From the NCBI GenBank assembly GCA_004794655.1, contig SMMW01000605.1, positions 2,233,137-2,297,136 on the forward strand: a stretch of DNA of 64,000 nt, given 5' to 3'. Position 1 is the stretch's first letter. Each line of letters starts with the position of its first letter. Below are positions 22,310 through 33,778 of the stretch, in pieces. The position numbers were made by a program, and so were the translations under genes. This stretch comes from Marisa cornuarietis. Its lineage: Eukaryota > Mollusca > Gastropoda > Architaenioglossa > Ampullariidae. The notes beneath the pieces are model-generated. The model saw only the letters and a list, made by a program, of their open reading frames with translations. It searched no databases and had not been told where the DNA came from.

Positions 22310-24265
22310 ATGGGCGACATGAATGCCAAAGTTGGAGATAACAACACGGACAAAGAACACATAATGGGAAAGCACGGTGTGGGCAACTGCAATGAGAATG
22401 GTGAGCTGTTCACAGACTTCTGCTTGTTCAACGACCTTGTAATCGGAGGCACAGTCTTTCCTCACAAAACCATTCACAAGACCACCTGGACTTCACCAGA
22501 TGGAAATACAGAAAACCAGATCGATCACATTACCATCGATCGACAGTTTCGAAGAAGTCTGCTGGACGTCAGAGTAAAGCGAGGTGCAGATGCAGCCACA
22601 GACCACCATCTACTTGTGGCAACCATGAAGATAAAGCTGAGGTCCTTCCATGACTCATCGGACAGACCGCACCACAAATTCAACGTGCAGTTCCTCAGAG
22701 ATCGGAATAAACAAGAAGAGTTCAACTGCGAAGTAAAAAACAGGTTTGCGGCACTGGAAGGACTCTTGGAAGAAACAGTGACCAACCACTGGACAAGAAT
22801 ACAAGAGACCTGGAAAACTTCCTGCACACACGTTCTGGGGAAGAAAGGAAAACGGCATAAGGAATGGCTGAATATAAAGACCTGGCAAAAAATAGAGCAA
22901 AGGAAAGAGCTGAAGCAGAAGATCAACCAATGTCAAGACCAGCAGGAAAAAGAAGAACTCAGAGCAAAATACTGGGAGATAAACAGAGAAGTAAAAAAGA
23001 GCGCAAGAGATGACAAGAGGCAGTTCACACACAAGATGGCAGAAGAGGCAGACCAAGCAGCTGGGCAAAATAACACAAAGAGACTATATGAAATTACAAG
23101 AATTCTGGCAGGAAGAAAAAACACCAATGCGTGCAGACCAATAAAGGATAAGAATGGCAGCGCCATCACCGGAGATGCAGAAACAAGATCACGCTGGGTG
23201 GAACATTTTGATGAAATACTTAACCGACCATCACCAACAACCACCTTGGACATTCCCCCAGCTGCCGAACAGCTGCAAGTAAACACCAGCCCACCAACCA
23301 AGGCAGAAATCATCAAAGCCATCAGGTCCTTGAAGTCTGGCAAGGCGGCAGGCCCAGATGGCATTCCTGCTGAAGCACTAAAGGCAGATCCCACAGCCGC
23401 AGCAGAGATGTTACACCCACTGCTGAAGAAAATTTGGGAACAGGAACAAGTTCCAGCAGACTGGAAGCTTGGCTACCTAGTAAAGCTACCCAAAAAAGGC
23501 GACCTTACACAGTGCAGCAATTGGCGTGGGATTATGCTGTTGTCCACTCCTAGCAAGGTGCTGACCAGAATCATCCTGGAGAGACTAAAAAATGCCCTAG
23601 ACAAGAGACTGCGGCAAGAACACGCAGGCTTTCGGCAGGGAAAATCATGCATAGACCAAATCGCTACACTACGAAATATTATTGAACAGTCCATTGAATG
23701 GCACGCGCCACTATACATAACCTTTGTGGATTTTGAGAAAGCCTTTGACTCCGTAGACAGGGAAACCATCTGGAAACTGATGCAGCACTACGGATTTCCA
23801 CCAAAGTTTATTGCCATCATCCAACTGCTGTATGAGGACTCGAAATGCCAGGTGATCCACAACGGAAAGCTGACTGACCCCTTCACAGTGAGGACTGGAG
23901 TGAGGAAAGGATGTATGCTCTCACCGACAATCTTCCTGATCGTCATAGACTGGATCATGAGAAGAACAACCTCTAACAGTAACACGGGCATTCAGTGGAC
24001 CTTCGCCAGGCAACTTGAAGACCTCGACTTTGCAGACGACATCAGCTTGCTGTCCCACAAACAACAACACGCACAAACAAAGCTCACTCGGCTCGCAGAA
24101 GAAGAAGCAATGACGGGCCTGACCATCAACATCAAGAAGACGGAAGTAATGCGGGTCAACAACAAGCAAGAAGCCCCACTACAACTGCATGGGGAATGCA
24201 TTACAGAGTCTGACCGTTTCACCTACCTTGGCAGCATAGTCAGCAAAAAATGGAGGTTCAGATGA
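22310..24265 (+). pseudogene. LINE endonuclease C-terminus and reverse transcriptase
   Basis: 651 codons. Residues 1-110 complete the endonuclease (GDMNAKVGDNN; TENQIDHITIDRQF; ATDHHLLVA, giving the terminal S/T-D-H block). A charged linker follows. RT begins near SLKSGKAAGPDGIPAEAL, with NWRGIMLLSTPSKVLTRIIL, FVDFEKAFDSVDRE (Asp), GVRKGCMLSPTIF and LDFADDISLLS (catalytic FADD). The frame is thrown off after FTYLGSIVSK by one extra A in the 24246-24251 run. The reading shown begins just after the stop at 22294; in an intact copy it is one ORF with the preceding entry. Confidence 0.9.
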
Positions 24266-24812
24266 GGATGCAAGAAGCCGAACAAACAAAGCCAGGCTTG
24301 CATTCCACACCCTACGACCTATCTGGAACTCCAAAGCTCTATCTTTACACACCAAGATCCGCATCTTTAACACAAATGTAAAGGCAATACTTCTATATGG
24401 ATCCGAGACATGGCGGGTGACAAATGCCATTACTAACAAGATACAGACATTCGTCAACAGATGTCTGCGCCATATCCTCAACATCAGATGGCCTGATAAG
24501 ATCTCCAATATAGACCTGTGGGAGAGAACCAATCAAAAACCTGCTAGCCAAGACATCAGGAAGCGGAAGTGGGGCTGGATTGGTCACACCTTACGAAAGC
24601 CAGCCGACAACTTAACAAGACAAGCTCTGGGCTGGAACCCACAGGGGAGGCGCAGGGCTGGGAGACCCAGAGAGACGTGGAGGAGATCAGTCCACAGAGA
24701 GGCAGAGACAGCTGGCATGACATGGTCCCAACTAGAAAGGAGTGCCCAGAACCGGGTCCGTTGGCGGGGTGTGGTTGCGGCCCTATGCTCCACTGGGAGC
24801 GTACAGGAATAA
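24250..24812 (+). pseudogene. LINE ORF C-terminal region (after frameshift)
   Basis: In the shifted frame the ORF resumes immediately (N-G-G-S-D-E-D-A-R-S-R) and runs through ILLYGSETWRVTNAITNKIQ, RKRKWGWIGHTLRK, GRPRETWRRSV and QNRVRWRGVVAALCS to TAA at 24810-24812. This is the usual post-RT region of this LINE family. Immediate resumption shows that the break is a single-base A-run indel, which could also be a base-calling error. Confidence 0.85.
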
Positions 24813-24830
24813 GAAGATAAGAAGAATTTG

Positions 24831-25739
24831 TTGAGAAGATAGAACTTATAAAGATTAATATTTTAATAGAATTAATATTGTGCTCTATAACCAGTTATCA
24901 GTCTGGAACAGTATTGTGAAGAGGCGTGTTTTCAGTAAGTTTTTAAAGAATTCAATGGTAAATACGTAGCGGATACAGAAGGGAAAAGAGTTTCATTGTT
25001 TTGCTTTTTTTTTTTTTTTTTTTTGCTCAGTAACTAAAACTTCTGTGACCATATGTAGTTGTTCTGATGGAGAAGTGAGGATACTGTCATCAGTGAATGT
25101 GTGTGGCTGGGATGTAGGGTAAGAGAAGTTCAGGGAAATTTATTTATTTACTCACAGCGTGACGTGTGATGGCGCCACCCTACTTGTCAAAAGTTCGCAT
25201 GCGGGGATGTGAACCGTCCAAATTATTTTGCAAGAGTATCAGATCATTTAATTTAAAAGAATAGTCAAATGTCTTTTTAAATGTTGAGTAGTATCTTTCC
25301 TTTAACAAATGAAGAAGTGTAGATGGACAAAGTAAATATTATTCTGTTTTAAGAGGAGATCAGTTAATAACTGGAAATAGTTTTGTGCGTGTAACAAATC
25401 CTAAATATATTGCTTGTCTACATTATTGACCAAGCAGAGAGGATAGACAACATCATGGACTGTTTGTGCGACCTTACAAAGAAACCATTAGGGCGTGATA
25501 GACAATGGATTAGGACAACACCTTGAATGTAATGAAAAAAAGGCACACAAAATCAGTTCAGGACAATAATGAAAGATATTTGTGTCCAACACTTGCCACA
25601 AAACAGCTTATCGTAGGAAAGGTTTGAAAAACTACATTGCCTGAAACAATCTTTGAAAATGTTTCCGACGGAAGTGAGCATTTTCTACAATAGGTTACTA
25701 AAAGGAGATAAACCTTTAAAGTCCAGACTAAGAAGAATG
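24831..25739. other. 3' flank of receptor gene B; unassigned DNA with a long oligo-T
   Basis: It holds a run of about two dozen T at 25003-25024 (oligo-A on the gene's strand). There is no coding region. It would include the 3' UTR of gene B if polyadenylation occurs beyond the signal at 25740-25745. Confidence 0.4.
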
Positions 25740-25745
25740 TTTATT
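25740..25745 (-). promoter_or_regulatory. AATAAA overlapping the stop codon of gene B
   Basis: On the minus strand AATAAA spans 25745-25740 and overlaps the TAA stop (25743-25741). If used, it would give an extremely short 3' UTR. Other signals may lie further downstream. Confidence 0.35.
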
Positions 25746-27912
25746 TTCTGACTTGCAGCATGTTGCATATCTCTTCCTGCGATAAGGTTGTGACGGAGAG
25801 AATTGTCTTAATAAGATCTTGAGCATCAGCACTGGGCATTGTAACCTTTACATGTCCAGCACCAGTCTGACCATTAACCAATTTGAGCTGACCAGTGATA
25901 CGCTTCCATCTTTCTTCCTCCCTTCTACGGCGTCTACGCTCCAGGTAGATGTTGAAAGTGTACAGGAACGGGTTGATTGCAGCGTTAGTAGGAAGAACAA
26001 AAATGGCGATGCCTACATTCACCTCTCCGGGAATAGGAACATCGTGTGAGGCCAGGAGGCCCGTCAGTCCCACAGGAAACCAGCACAAGAAATCTGACAT
26101 CACTACTGTTATCAAACGTTTAGCAATAATATAGTCTTTGATATTTTTGGACTTTTTTCCGGGACACATGACATTAGCTTGAACAGACCAGTAAATACAA
26201 ATCTGGCCAATAAATATCAAAATAAAAAAGATACAGTTCAAGATAATAATGACACCAAAAGAGTAGAAGCGACCTGGGAATTGTACCCTGGAGGTTGGAA
26301 GTGGAATACAAATGCTTGTCTGGCTGTAAAACTCCCAGTGTGATGTCATGGGCAGTAGAGGCACGCTCGCCAAGGCCAGACCCGTAAGCCACGACACGGC
26401 GCATGCGCACTGCGCTGAACGTTTTCCAAAGCGCACCTGGCTGAAAGGAAAACGGAGAACAAGGAAGCGATCTAATGTGATGAAAACTATGATAAGGACA
26501 GAGACCTCAGATGATAATAAAGATGTAAAACCTGCCAGCTTGCACACACTGCTGTTTCTCCAGCCGATATCCTCCCATACATATGATCCTCTGTACCTAA
26601 AGTCGGCGATGCCGATGATGGAAAGGTAAACACCCATCAGAAAGTCCGCTACGCACAGGTTGGTTACGAAGACGTCGTATCCCACGTTGCCCGCAGTTTT
26701 GTGAAAAATCAAACGGTAAACCAAAGTTCCGATATTTCCCAGTAAAGCCAACGATGCAAAGATGGCGAGTCCAACACGATACAGGTTGGAGCGCAGCAGA
26801 TCGTCACAGGAAGACACCTCGTCAGAAGGAGCGTGACAGTTGAGCACGTTAAAACCACTGGGTAGTGTGGCTGGACAGCACAGCTTGTAACTGTCAGCAA
26901 AAATCTTTTCTAGTTTATTTAAAGACTTAAATATTTCTCTGGGGAATGTTGTCATGGGGCAGTGTCTCAGATCCAGTATGCGCAAATTGTTCATTTGGCA
27001 AAAACCATTTCCGGTTACGTGACCTAAATGACTGCCAGAGAGATTTAATGTTGACAATGTCGAGAAAAAGGCAAAGATGTTGAAGTCCAGTTCAGGAAGA
27101 CGGACGTCAGACAGGTCAAATATTTTGAGAGACGATGTTTGCCTGAAGTCCGCAAAAGACAAAACATTTAATGGATTTAAACTTAACTTCAGATATTCTA
27201 AACTTTTAAGACCCGTGAAAACCCTGCTACTGATGTAACTTAGTTTATTGTTGCTGAGGTCTAAAGTGCGGAGGTTGGGCAATGTCACTTCGTGCAGTTT
27301 GGTCAGATTACAGCGAACCAGACTCAAATAAATAAGAAATGTGTTATTTTGCAGGTCAGCAAGGCTTATCAGTGTCTCACTGGCATCAAGGTACCGGAGG
27401 TTAGGATAGTTAGAAACATGGAAAACATTGGAGCAAACAAAAGCATAGCCGTGGCAGACACAGTTTTCTGGACATGTTTCATTGCACATCATTTCGTCAT
27501 CGTGTTGTGTGCAGTGATACACACCATCACACAAGTGACTCTCATGAACACACACCTGAGATCCACGGCAGCGGTAGAAGCCGGGACACGTGTACCTGTC
27601 GCATGCCGCCTCGTCTTCGTGATCAGGGCAGTCGTACATCCCGTTACAGCGGAAGTAAACAGGTAGGCACACCTGCTGAAGGCTGGCACACATGAAGTGG
27701 GACTCTGGACAGAAAAACGTTGCTGAACCATTGTATTCAAGATTTGTGTACGATGAAAACAATAAAGTTCCATTTGAAACGAGGTCAAGTTTCAAAGGCA
27801 GGTCAAGCTCCAGGGTGTTTTGAGAAAAGGTGGACCTTGTTATGCACTGGTGTTCATCGACATGGTCATCGCAGTCAGCTTGTCCGTTACAGCGCTCCCA
27901 CACCTGTACACA
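25741..27912 (-). CDS. GRL101-like receptor gene B, coding exon 5 (LDLa x3, LRRs, 7TM)
   Basis: It opens after TTACTTGCACAG and encodes residues 661-1383. It completes LDLa 3 (CNGQADCDDHVDEHQC), then has two further LDLa modules (about 728-764 and 769-803), an LRR N-cap (CPENCVCHGYAFVC) and about six leucine-rich repeats (828-1003, e.g. LRTLDLSNNKLSYI). A cysteine hinge follows (KLCCP...SSCDDLL), as in leucine-rich-repeat GPCRs, then seven membrane segments (1037-1313). TM3 ends LDRF in place of DRY, TM6 has CWFP, and TM7 has NPFLYTF. The basic tail starts ERRRRRREEERW. This is the type C LGR/relaxin-receptor-like layout and closest in style to snail GRL101. The ligand is unknown. No internal stop. 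It is outside the window's copy of arm 2, where its mirror would begin near 64190. Confidence 0.92.
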   Translation of the reverse strand, partial: CVQVWERCNGQADCDDHVDEHQCITRSTFSQNTLELDLPLKLDLVSNGTLLFSSYTNLEYNGSATFFCPESHFMCASLQQVCLPVYFRCNGMYDCPDHEDEAACDRYTCPGFYRCRGSQVCVHESHLCDGVYHCTQHDDEMMCNETCPENCVCHGYAFVCSNVFHVSNYPNLRYLDASETLISLADLQNNTFLIYLSLVRCNLTKLHEVTLPNLRTLDLSNNKLSYISSRVFTGLKSLEYLKLSLNPLNVLSFADFRQTSSLKIFDLSDVRLPELDFNIFAFFSTLSTLNLSGSHLGHVTGNGFCQMNNLRILDLRHCPMTTFPREIFKSLNKLEKIFADSYKLCCPATLPSGFNVLNCHAPSDEVSSCDDLLRSNLYRVGLAIFASLALLGNIGTLVYRLIFHKTAGNVGYDVFVTNLCVADFLMGVYLSIIGIADFRYRGSYVWEDIGWRNSSVCKLAGFTSLLSSEVSVLIIVFITLDRFLVLRFPFSQVRFGKRSAQCACAVSWLTGLALASVPLLPMTSHWEFYSQTSICIPLPTSRVQFPGRFYSFGVIIILNCIFFILIFIGQICIYWSVQANVMCPGKKSKNIKDYIIAKRLITVVMSDFLCWFPVGLTGLLASHDVPIPGEVNVGIAIFVLPTNAAINPFLYTFNIYLERRRRRREEERWKRITGQLKLVNGQTGAGHVKVTMPSADAQDLIKTILSVTTLSQEEICNMLQVRK

Positions 27913-29411
27913 CTGTGCAAGTAATACACATTTTATGATTAGCTGTTCTCATTGTATAATGCACAGCTGAACAACTTCACTCTGAAAATAATCTGCTATC
28001 ACTTATTTAAAGAACCAAGTAGTTGTATTAAATTGCCCCATCTTCTTGTTGCAACGGTGCATGTTTCTCAGTTATCTTTTTTAAGGTGTGGACGATGAGA
28101 AACTTTTTTAAAAAAACTGATTGGATTAAAGTGCGGAGGAAGGCATCGCTTGACAAAGTGGTACTGAGTTATGGCATGTATCGTCAGGACGCTCAGACAT
28201 GTCTGGTCCTCTGTTTTCTTCTGTCTCCAAGATTGTCCCCACCCCATAATTTATGCATCTATTTTAATTGCATAGACTTGTTAGATTACGGAATACTCAG
28301 TTAACACGACAATTTTGTTATTACTATTTCCGTTTCTTTCCGTCGTCTTAGTTGATTTCTTCTATTTCTCTCTACCATGTTAGCTAAAGTTATGACAAGT
28401 TCTTCTGAATCAACAACTAACGCTGCATCATGGAAAGACATTTACAGGCCAGAAAGAAGACAGTGCTGGTAACAGAGTGGGGCAGGCACATGTCATACAG
28501 GGGAAGACGTATAAAGGGAATTTCCGAAATAAGATCTGAACTCACCTGCTCATTGGAGGGCAAACAAGCGCGGTTTTTAACTATTACACTAAAGTAGCAT
28601 CTAGGATTCGGGTGCGGCAACATTAAGTGACTTTTAATTTAGAATGGCGCCATCTGTTTAAGGACTCACGTGATATTTTCACTGTAGTTGTTTTCTTCAA
28701 CGTTTTACCGTATTTCTACGAAGGTTCACTAAGAAAACAGTGATAAAAATCATGTTTTTGAAATGAAAATATCTTCTCCCAGCGTTAGCAAGGGGTACAA
28801 TCCAACATTGCGTCAATACGAAGTGCAAGGTGTGTAACCGTGTTTTGAGATGACTGATTGTACAAATCTACAAATCTATAGTACCAAACAAACATAGATT
28901 TTCTTAGAATACACATTAGAGTTTGAATATTACATAATAGTAAGCATCTTTATTCTGTTCTATAGCTCACATCATCTGTGGTTTCTCTCATTCAACAATC
29001 CCTTACTAACTCATACATTGTACATCGTGCATTCTACTTCATACTCACTACATCATAATCCTGCGTCATACATCTTAAGAAGTTTTCTGAAAATGTTTCC
29101 TACTATTTTAAAAGGTTTGCAAAATGTTTCATTTTTAAATGTTTTTTCGGTAAATGTTTCTAAAATGTTTCTGAAATGTTTCATATCAAACGATTACATT
29201 ATTACAACTATGTTAGCGTTTTTAAAACGTTTATAAAATGTTTCATTGCTATCTGGGTTGCTAATAGGGCTAAAATATGGCCTCATCTGTGAAATACAAT
29301 GATACTTGATGTTATAAAAACTATGAGTTTACTAATGTAGACATTTATCAATATTACACGTAGAAATACACTTAATAAAAGTAGAGAGAAATTAAATCAA
29401 TGATAACGAAC
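27913..29411. other. Intron 4 of gene B; left arm of the inverted repeat begins within it
   Basis: The homology to the right arm is traceable from about 28105, where the right copy meets the window end. The true outer boundary is unknown. The intron includes the AAAATGTTTC-rich stretch at 29088-29247. Confidence 0.6.
29088..29247. repeat. Degenerate tandem AAAATGTTTC-type repeat
   Basis: About seven imperfect copies of (A)AAATGTTTC, some separated by T-rich spacers, lie in about 160 bp within intron 4. Mirrored at 62858-63017. Confidence 0.7.
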
Positions 29412-29690
29412 CCTCCTGCCTGCACATCGAAAAGGAGACGACACGTCGCAGGGTGGAAAGTAGCAGAAATCTTCGTCACTTCCGTCTGCGCAGTCCGCAC
29501 GATGGTCACAGACTAGAGTGTAGGGGACAGTCTGCACTTTGCCGACACATTGAAATGGAGGGGGAAGTGAGGTGAGTGGTGCTGCACATGAGGCTGCGGT
29601 GCCATCGGTTGTACCAAAGCACCTCGAGACCTCGTCACAAGCCAGGAAAACGTGTGTGAAGTGATGATCGGGACACTGCACGTACGCCGC
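29412..29690 (-). CDS. GRL101-like receptor gene B, coding exon 4 (Cys-rich + LDLa)
   Basis: 279 nt, phase 0 at both ends, from a GTCTAACAG acceptor to an AGG|GTTCGT donor. It encodes residues 568-660: a His/Cys-rich segment (CPDHHFTHVFLACDEVSRC), then LDLa 2 (VPYTLVCDHRADCADGSDED, with the acidic calcium-binding pattern), then the first half of LDLa 3 (CDVSSPFRCAGRR). Joining to exon 5 gives F-R-C-A-G-R-R-C-V-Q-V-W-E-R-C-N-G, a normal LDLa reading, which supports this otherwise weak donor. Extracellular. Confidence 0.82.
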
Positions 29691-32156
29691 CTGTTAGACA
29701 TGGTGGTCACATTTTACATTGGGCTTTTTAGCAAAGAATTGTATCGCATTAATATATACATATAAACCTCTCTTGTCGTCAACTTCAGCCCTCGCCTGCT
29801 TTCATGTATTGATCCTGAGAGGATTTTCAGTAGAATATATTATGCGCTACAGTCAAGTAATTATAATACTGCTACTTAATGAAACCTAAGCTGCGCAGAA
29901 AAGAATTAGTTGGAGCTTAATAAACAGCTCCTTTATCATGTATGAAGGTATAGGTTCCAAAAAAGGTATGCTTACTTCAAAACTTTATACTGAGATTTGT
30001 TAACAATACATCGGGCGTGTTACACTGTGATAGAGTCATACAATTTGTGCACAAGCACATTGTGTAAGGACGGTACAATATTCACATCTGTAGATTTTAT
30101 TGGGACAGTATAATATACATAATAACACATTATGTACTGGGACAGAACAATTCGTATTAGAACATAGAGGTAGTATAGTATACAGAACACAATGATTTAA
30201 GTTCGGACAATAAATACATCAGGATAAAAATGGTACTGCCCAAAATAATTAACACTGATAAAAAAGGTTTCATAAAAAGAAGGAACATTGGGGACAATAT
30301 AGTCTAATATATGACCTTCTAATGTACACTAATTGTAAAAAAAATACCTGGTTTACTACTATTTGTGGACTTTGAAAACGCGTTCGATAGTACTGAACTT
30401 CTTAAATTTTGGACCTGGTTTGAGGAAATATGTACACACTTACTCTTCAGACATTTCCTCATACATTTTAGTTAATGGTATGTATTCTTTGTGGTTCCGT
30501 TTATGTAGAGGAGCGAGAAAAGGGGATCCCTGTCACCTTATTTGTTTTTGCTGTGTGAGAGATTTTATCTATTATGTTACGTGAAAATGTAAATGTGAGA
30601 GGTATGAAAGTGCATGATAACGAATTTTCATTATTACAATTTGCAGATGATGCAGAATTATGCCTGGATAGAAGTGAAAATTCGTTTTATAGAAAGTGTT
30701 ATAATTCCCACTGTCTTTGCAAAGATGTCAGTCTAAATGTTAAACATGAGAAAACCCAAGCTATATTGAGAGGCAGTAATGAAAACGCCCAGATAAAGTT
30801 TCTGTGTGATATGAATTTCTGTTGGGATCCAGGAATTTTTAAATAGTTATGTGTCACTTTCTCGGTTGATCTGTATCGTATTGTAATTTTAAACTATGAC
30901 GATATTTTAATTAAAATAAAAAAATTACTTTGTTCATGCAGTAAGCGTCTGCTTAAACCATTTTGGAAAAATAACAGTTTTAAAAGCCTTAGCCAAGTCA
31001 AAATTTACTTACCTATTCCTTAACTTACCTCACCTGGAGGACACATTTTTGAAAGAAAGTTGTTTTTTAATTTTTACGCACTAGAAAGCAAGCCAAAATT
31101 AGTAATAAAGGTGTATCAACCTTACATAAAGGGTGCCCTACAAGTGTTTAATATCTATTATTTCTTGTCTGCAATGAAAAATCAGTCGTCTAAGGAGACT
31201 TCTCTACAACCAGGCAGTATTTAATGAATCCTCCCTGTTCTTGTATCCTAAACTATATAAACTACATTCCCCAGGTAATGAATTTGTAAACTCACTAATC
31301 TATAGAATACATATACCCTTTATGGCATGATTTTTTGAAACATTTTAAAAGACTATACGAAAATGCACACCCACGATAATTGACGATTTTAATGCAGAAT
31401 GTCTATTATACACCATAAATATTGTTAAGGGGAACCACGCAATCTCCCTTCATTACAGGCTGGGAGAAGATATTGAGAAGGTTATACCTTAACTTCATTA
31501 ACTGCATAATGGTGATTATTTCACATACCAGGAGTTTCATCTAAAATTTCCTAATCTAACCACTAACTTTCTACAATTTAATATTTGGAAATTTTGACTC
31601 TTTGTGAAGATGTGTTTAACAAATGCCGTAAGACAACAACAGACAGCTATAATGGTTTCAGTTAAGGAATCTTCACAGAGTTTTACCTTTACTTAAAACA
31701 AAGTGTTAGACCTAATTATCTTTCTGGTAAAACATCATACTTTTGTACGCAAATTGAAATATTTCTATACATTTTTTGATGATTATGAAATATAGATACA
31801 ACATAGATAGATATAATAGTATATTAAGTAATAAGTAAGACCTGTACGAATTACTGTGGAAACCATAAAATCAACTGTTAATATAAGTACAAATAGTGGA
31901 AGCTGGAATGTCCTCACTAGCTCTGTCCTCCCTTTCATTCTCTCTTTCTCCATGTCTTTTCTTCCCACCTCCACATCTACTCTTGTTTCTCCTTCTGTAC
32001 TTAGTAAAAAATTTTTTTTAATGAAAAGCGTTTTTGGTTGATGCATTTGTGGTAAATGTTATGTTCATGTTGAATGTTGGGCATATTGAACTAACAAAAA
32101 TAATCCATATCATAACATTAAGCAGAATAGGACATTCAGTCTTAAAATTAAGTGAC
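29691..32156. other. Intron 3 of gene B, hosting a LINE relic
   Basis: AT-rich intron. It contains the plus-strand LINE relic (30230-31720), antisense to the receptor. Nothing else was recognised. Confidence 0.7.
30230..31720 (+). pseudogene. L1/Tx1-like LINE relic in intron 3 (left arm)
   Basis: The plus strand gives scattered RT blocks: KKGFIKRRNIGDNI near 30265, IPGLLLFVDFENAFDS near 30340-30390, an RGARKGDP block near 30510-30530, LLQFADDAELCLD near 30637-30670 and VKHEKTQAIL near 30740, then decayed C-terminal sequence to about 31720. Many stops and frameshifts are present. It is an old insertion, mirrored in the right arm. The clade assignment is by motif style. Confidence 0.75.
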
Positions 32157-32430
32157 CTTGACGAGAGTAGAATTGGATTTGGTCGTCGAAGTCTTCAGTA
32201 GTTTAATTTCTTCTTGCGGCTTTGTGATTCCAGCGATCTCACACAAAAGACAGGATGTGGTATACATCAGCTCACATCGTACAACATCAAGCGGAATGGG
32301 GGTCTCTACATATAATGCAAACAAGGAGAAAGCCGAACAAGAGTCACTGAGCCTGCTAAAGAGGCTTAAAGAACTCAGCTTGATGAAATGTGCGATTGTT
32401 CCATCAGACCACAGCCAGCTGCTTTGATAC
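32157..32430 (-). CDS. GRL101-like receptor gene B, coding exon 3 (end of C-type lectin domain)
   Basis: It runs from a CTGTTGTGTAG acceptor to an AAG|GTCACT donor; entry phase 2, exit phase 0. It encodes residues 477-567. YQSSWLWSDGTIAHF provides the W-x-W-x-D-G core of a C-type lectin-like domain, and the final cysteines lie in SCLLCEI (about 536-539). A Ser/Thr/Lys linker follows (STTKSNSTLVK). The join to exon 2 recreates A-P-A-M-Y-Q-S-S-W-L-W, a natural lectin-fold reading, which fixes the exon 2 donor. Extracellular. Confidence 0.85.
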
Positions 32431-32649
32431 CTACACAACAGAGGAGCCTAGTGTGAATTTTTCTCTTATTTCACCAAAGAAACCTTACCAACTATTAGTA
32501 ACCCTGTCACTATGTCATTTGTGATCCACGTTAAAGATCAGTGAAAGGTCAAATACTTACATAAGATCACTGAAAGGGCGACTACTTACACACAACCCAC
32601 TAAAAGATCAAATAATTACATAAAAATCACTGAAAGATCAAATACCTAC
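32431..32649. other. Intron 2 of gene B with short direct repeats
   Basis: A 219-nt intron. It carries several near copies of ATCACTGAAAGATCAAATA-like sequence (32540-32645) right beside the exon 2 donor (AT|GTAGGT). Confidence 0.75.
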
Positions 32650-33343
32650 ATAGCGGGGGCTGACGGAGGAGCTGACTTGGCGCCGGTGAAGAAGAACTTG
32701 CATTTGTTTATTCTTTTAGCCAGGCCCTCGATAGAGTCCCAAACACGTCTTGTGGTCAGGGTGGGCAAATGTCCCCCACGTATCCGACACCCTGAACTGG
32801 CAAGATTCCACGAAGATTCTTGCTGCTCTAACAGTAAAACTGAATAACAACGCCCGTCAGCCTGGAATGTTCCCGGACTGCACGTGCCATCACCTTGCCA
32901 GCATCTGGCTTCATCTTCGCCGCCCACGCAGTCAGAGACAAAGTTACACGGGAAGTGCTGCTGCATGTCCTCCCATCGCACGGCTGAGCAGTTCCACTTG
33001 CCTTCAGACAGGGGAACAGGTAGTGCTGACACATGGTGGAAGGAGAACAGTACTCGGAAGTAGGAAAACTTATATTCGTAGAAACTTTTGTACTGCACAT
33101 GTACATCACCATGATAAATAAACGGGTTTGTGTATGAGTATTTAATTAATCCACACAACTGATAAACAGTGGAGTTTAAGTCCGTGTAGAAGATTAAAAG
33201 GTCAGCATTATTACTCGTGAAGCAAGTTGGTTTGGGATTGGCAGAATAAATGTTAATAACAACAGCATGGTCATCAGGAGTAGCCAGGTAAGACCATATG
33301 TTCATAAAAGTTTTGCTGCTCTGCTGAGATGGTTCTATGTACC
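32650..33343 (-). CDS. GRL101-like receptor gene B, coding exon 2 (CUB-like, LDLa, start of C-type lectin)
   Basis: It runs from a TATCATTTTCAG acceptor to an AT|GTAGGT donor (phase 1 in, phase 2 out) and encodes residues 245-476. The content is a second CUB-like domain (through LCGLIKYSYTNPF and YFRVLFSFHHVS), LDLa 1 (about 361-393, FPCNFVSDCVGGEDEARCW), then the start of a C-type lectin domain (CSPGTFQADGRCYSVLL; WNLASSGCRIRGGHLPTL, the conserved A/S-x-x-x-C...G-G-H-L pattern). An open frame begins at an ATG at 33407, but this lies upstream of the acceptor and is probably intronic. Extracellular ligand-binding region. Confidence 0.88.
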
Positions 33344-33746
33344 CTGAAAATGATAACAAATAATAAATAAACAAAAGAAGAAAGATCTCAGCTGCAATGA
33401 GATTCATTTTGAGTAATTCATAATTCTAAAGGTAACTCCTTAACTCAGCATTAGACCAATGAACTGTAACCCTTGGATAAAGCGATCAAAAATCGTTTAC
33501 TAGGACTAGTACTGATGGCTCTCGGCAACTTTTCCGAGTAAAATCGTCCTCATGTGGGTACTGAACAGGTCGGTTAAGTTTTTCCGGCAGACAAACTACC
33601 TCCGATATTATATAATTAACTAACATGCGCCACTGTATAGACAAAGGCACCAAATTGATTAGCACAGCGAGAATTTTAGAAAAACTGGTGACATTGCACA
33701 TGTTACTTGGTCAAAAGGTTGTAGTGGGAAACTTACAACTGAAACA

Positions 33747-33778
<32 letters not shown>

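Larger units (their letters stand above)
21600..24830 (+). mobile_element. Nearly full-length APE-type non-LTR retrotransposon
   Basis: The plus strand encodes endonuclease then reverse transcriptase then a C-terminal region, from about 21621 to 24812. Only one nonsense codon (22292-22294) and one frameshift (A-run at 24246-24251) interrupt the main ORF, so it is a relatively young insertion. It ends in an AATAAGAAGATAAGAAG tail. The style (GTWNIRTLY endonuclease start; GRPRETWRR...RVRW end) is that of elements often annotated as craniofacial development protein 2-like, i.e. RTE/BovB-like endonuclease. The exact clade is left open. Confidence 0.85.

Noticed and set aside
22252..24793. Several antisense frames across the LINE
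   Set aside because: They are shadows of the sense ORF, which carries all the endonuclease and RT motifs.
33344..33407. ATG at 33407 as the start of a separate protein
   Set aside because: It lies upstream of a TATCATTTTCAG acceptor, gene A has ATA at that position, and phase matching makes 32650-33343 an internal exon.
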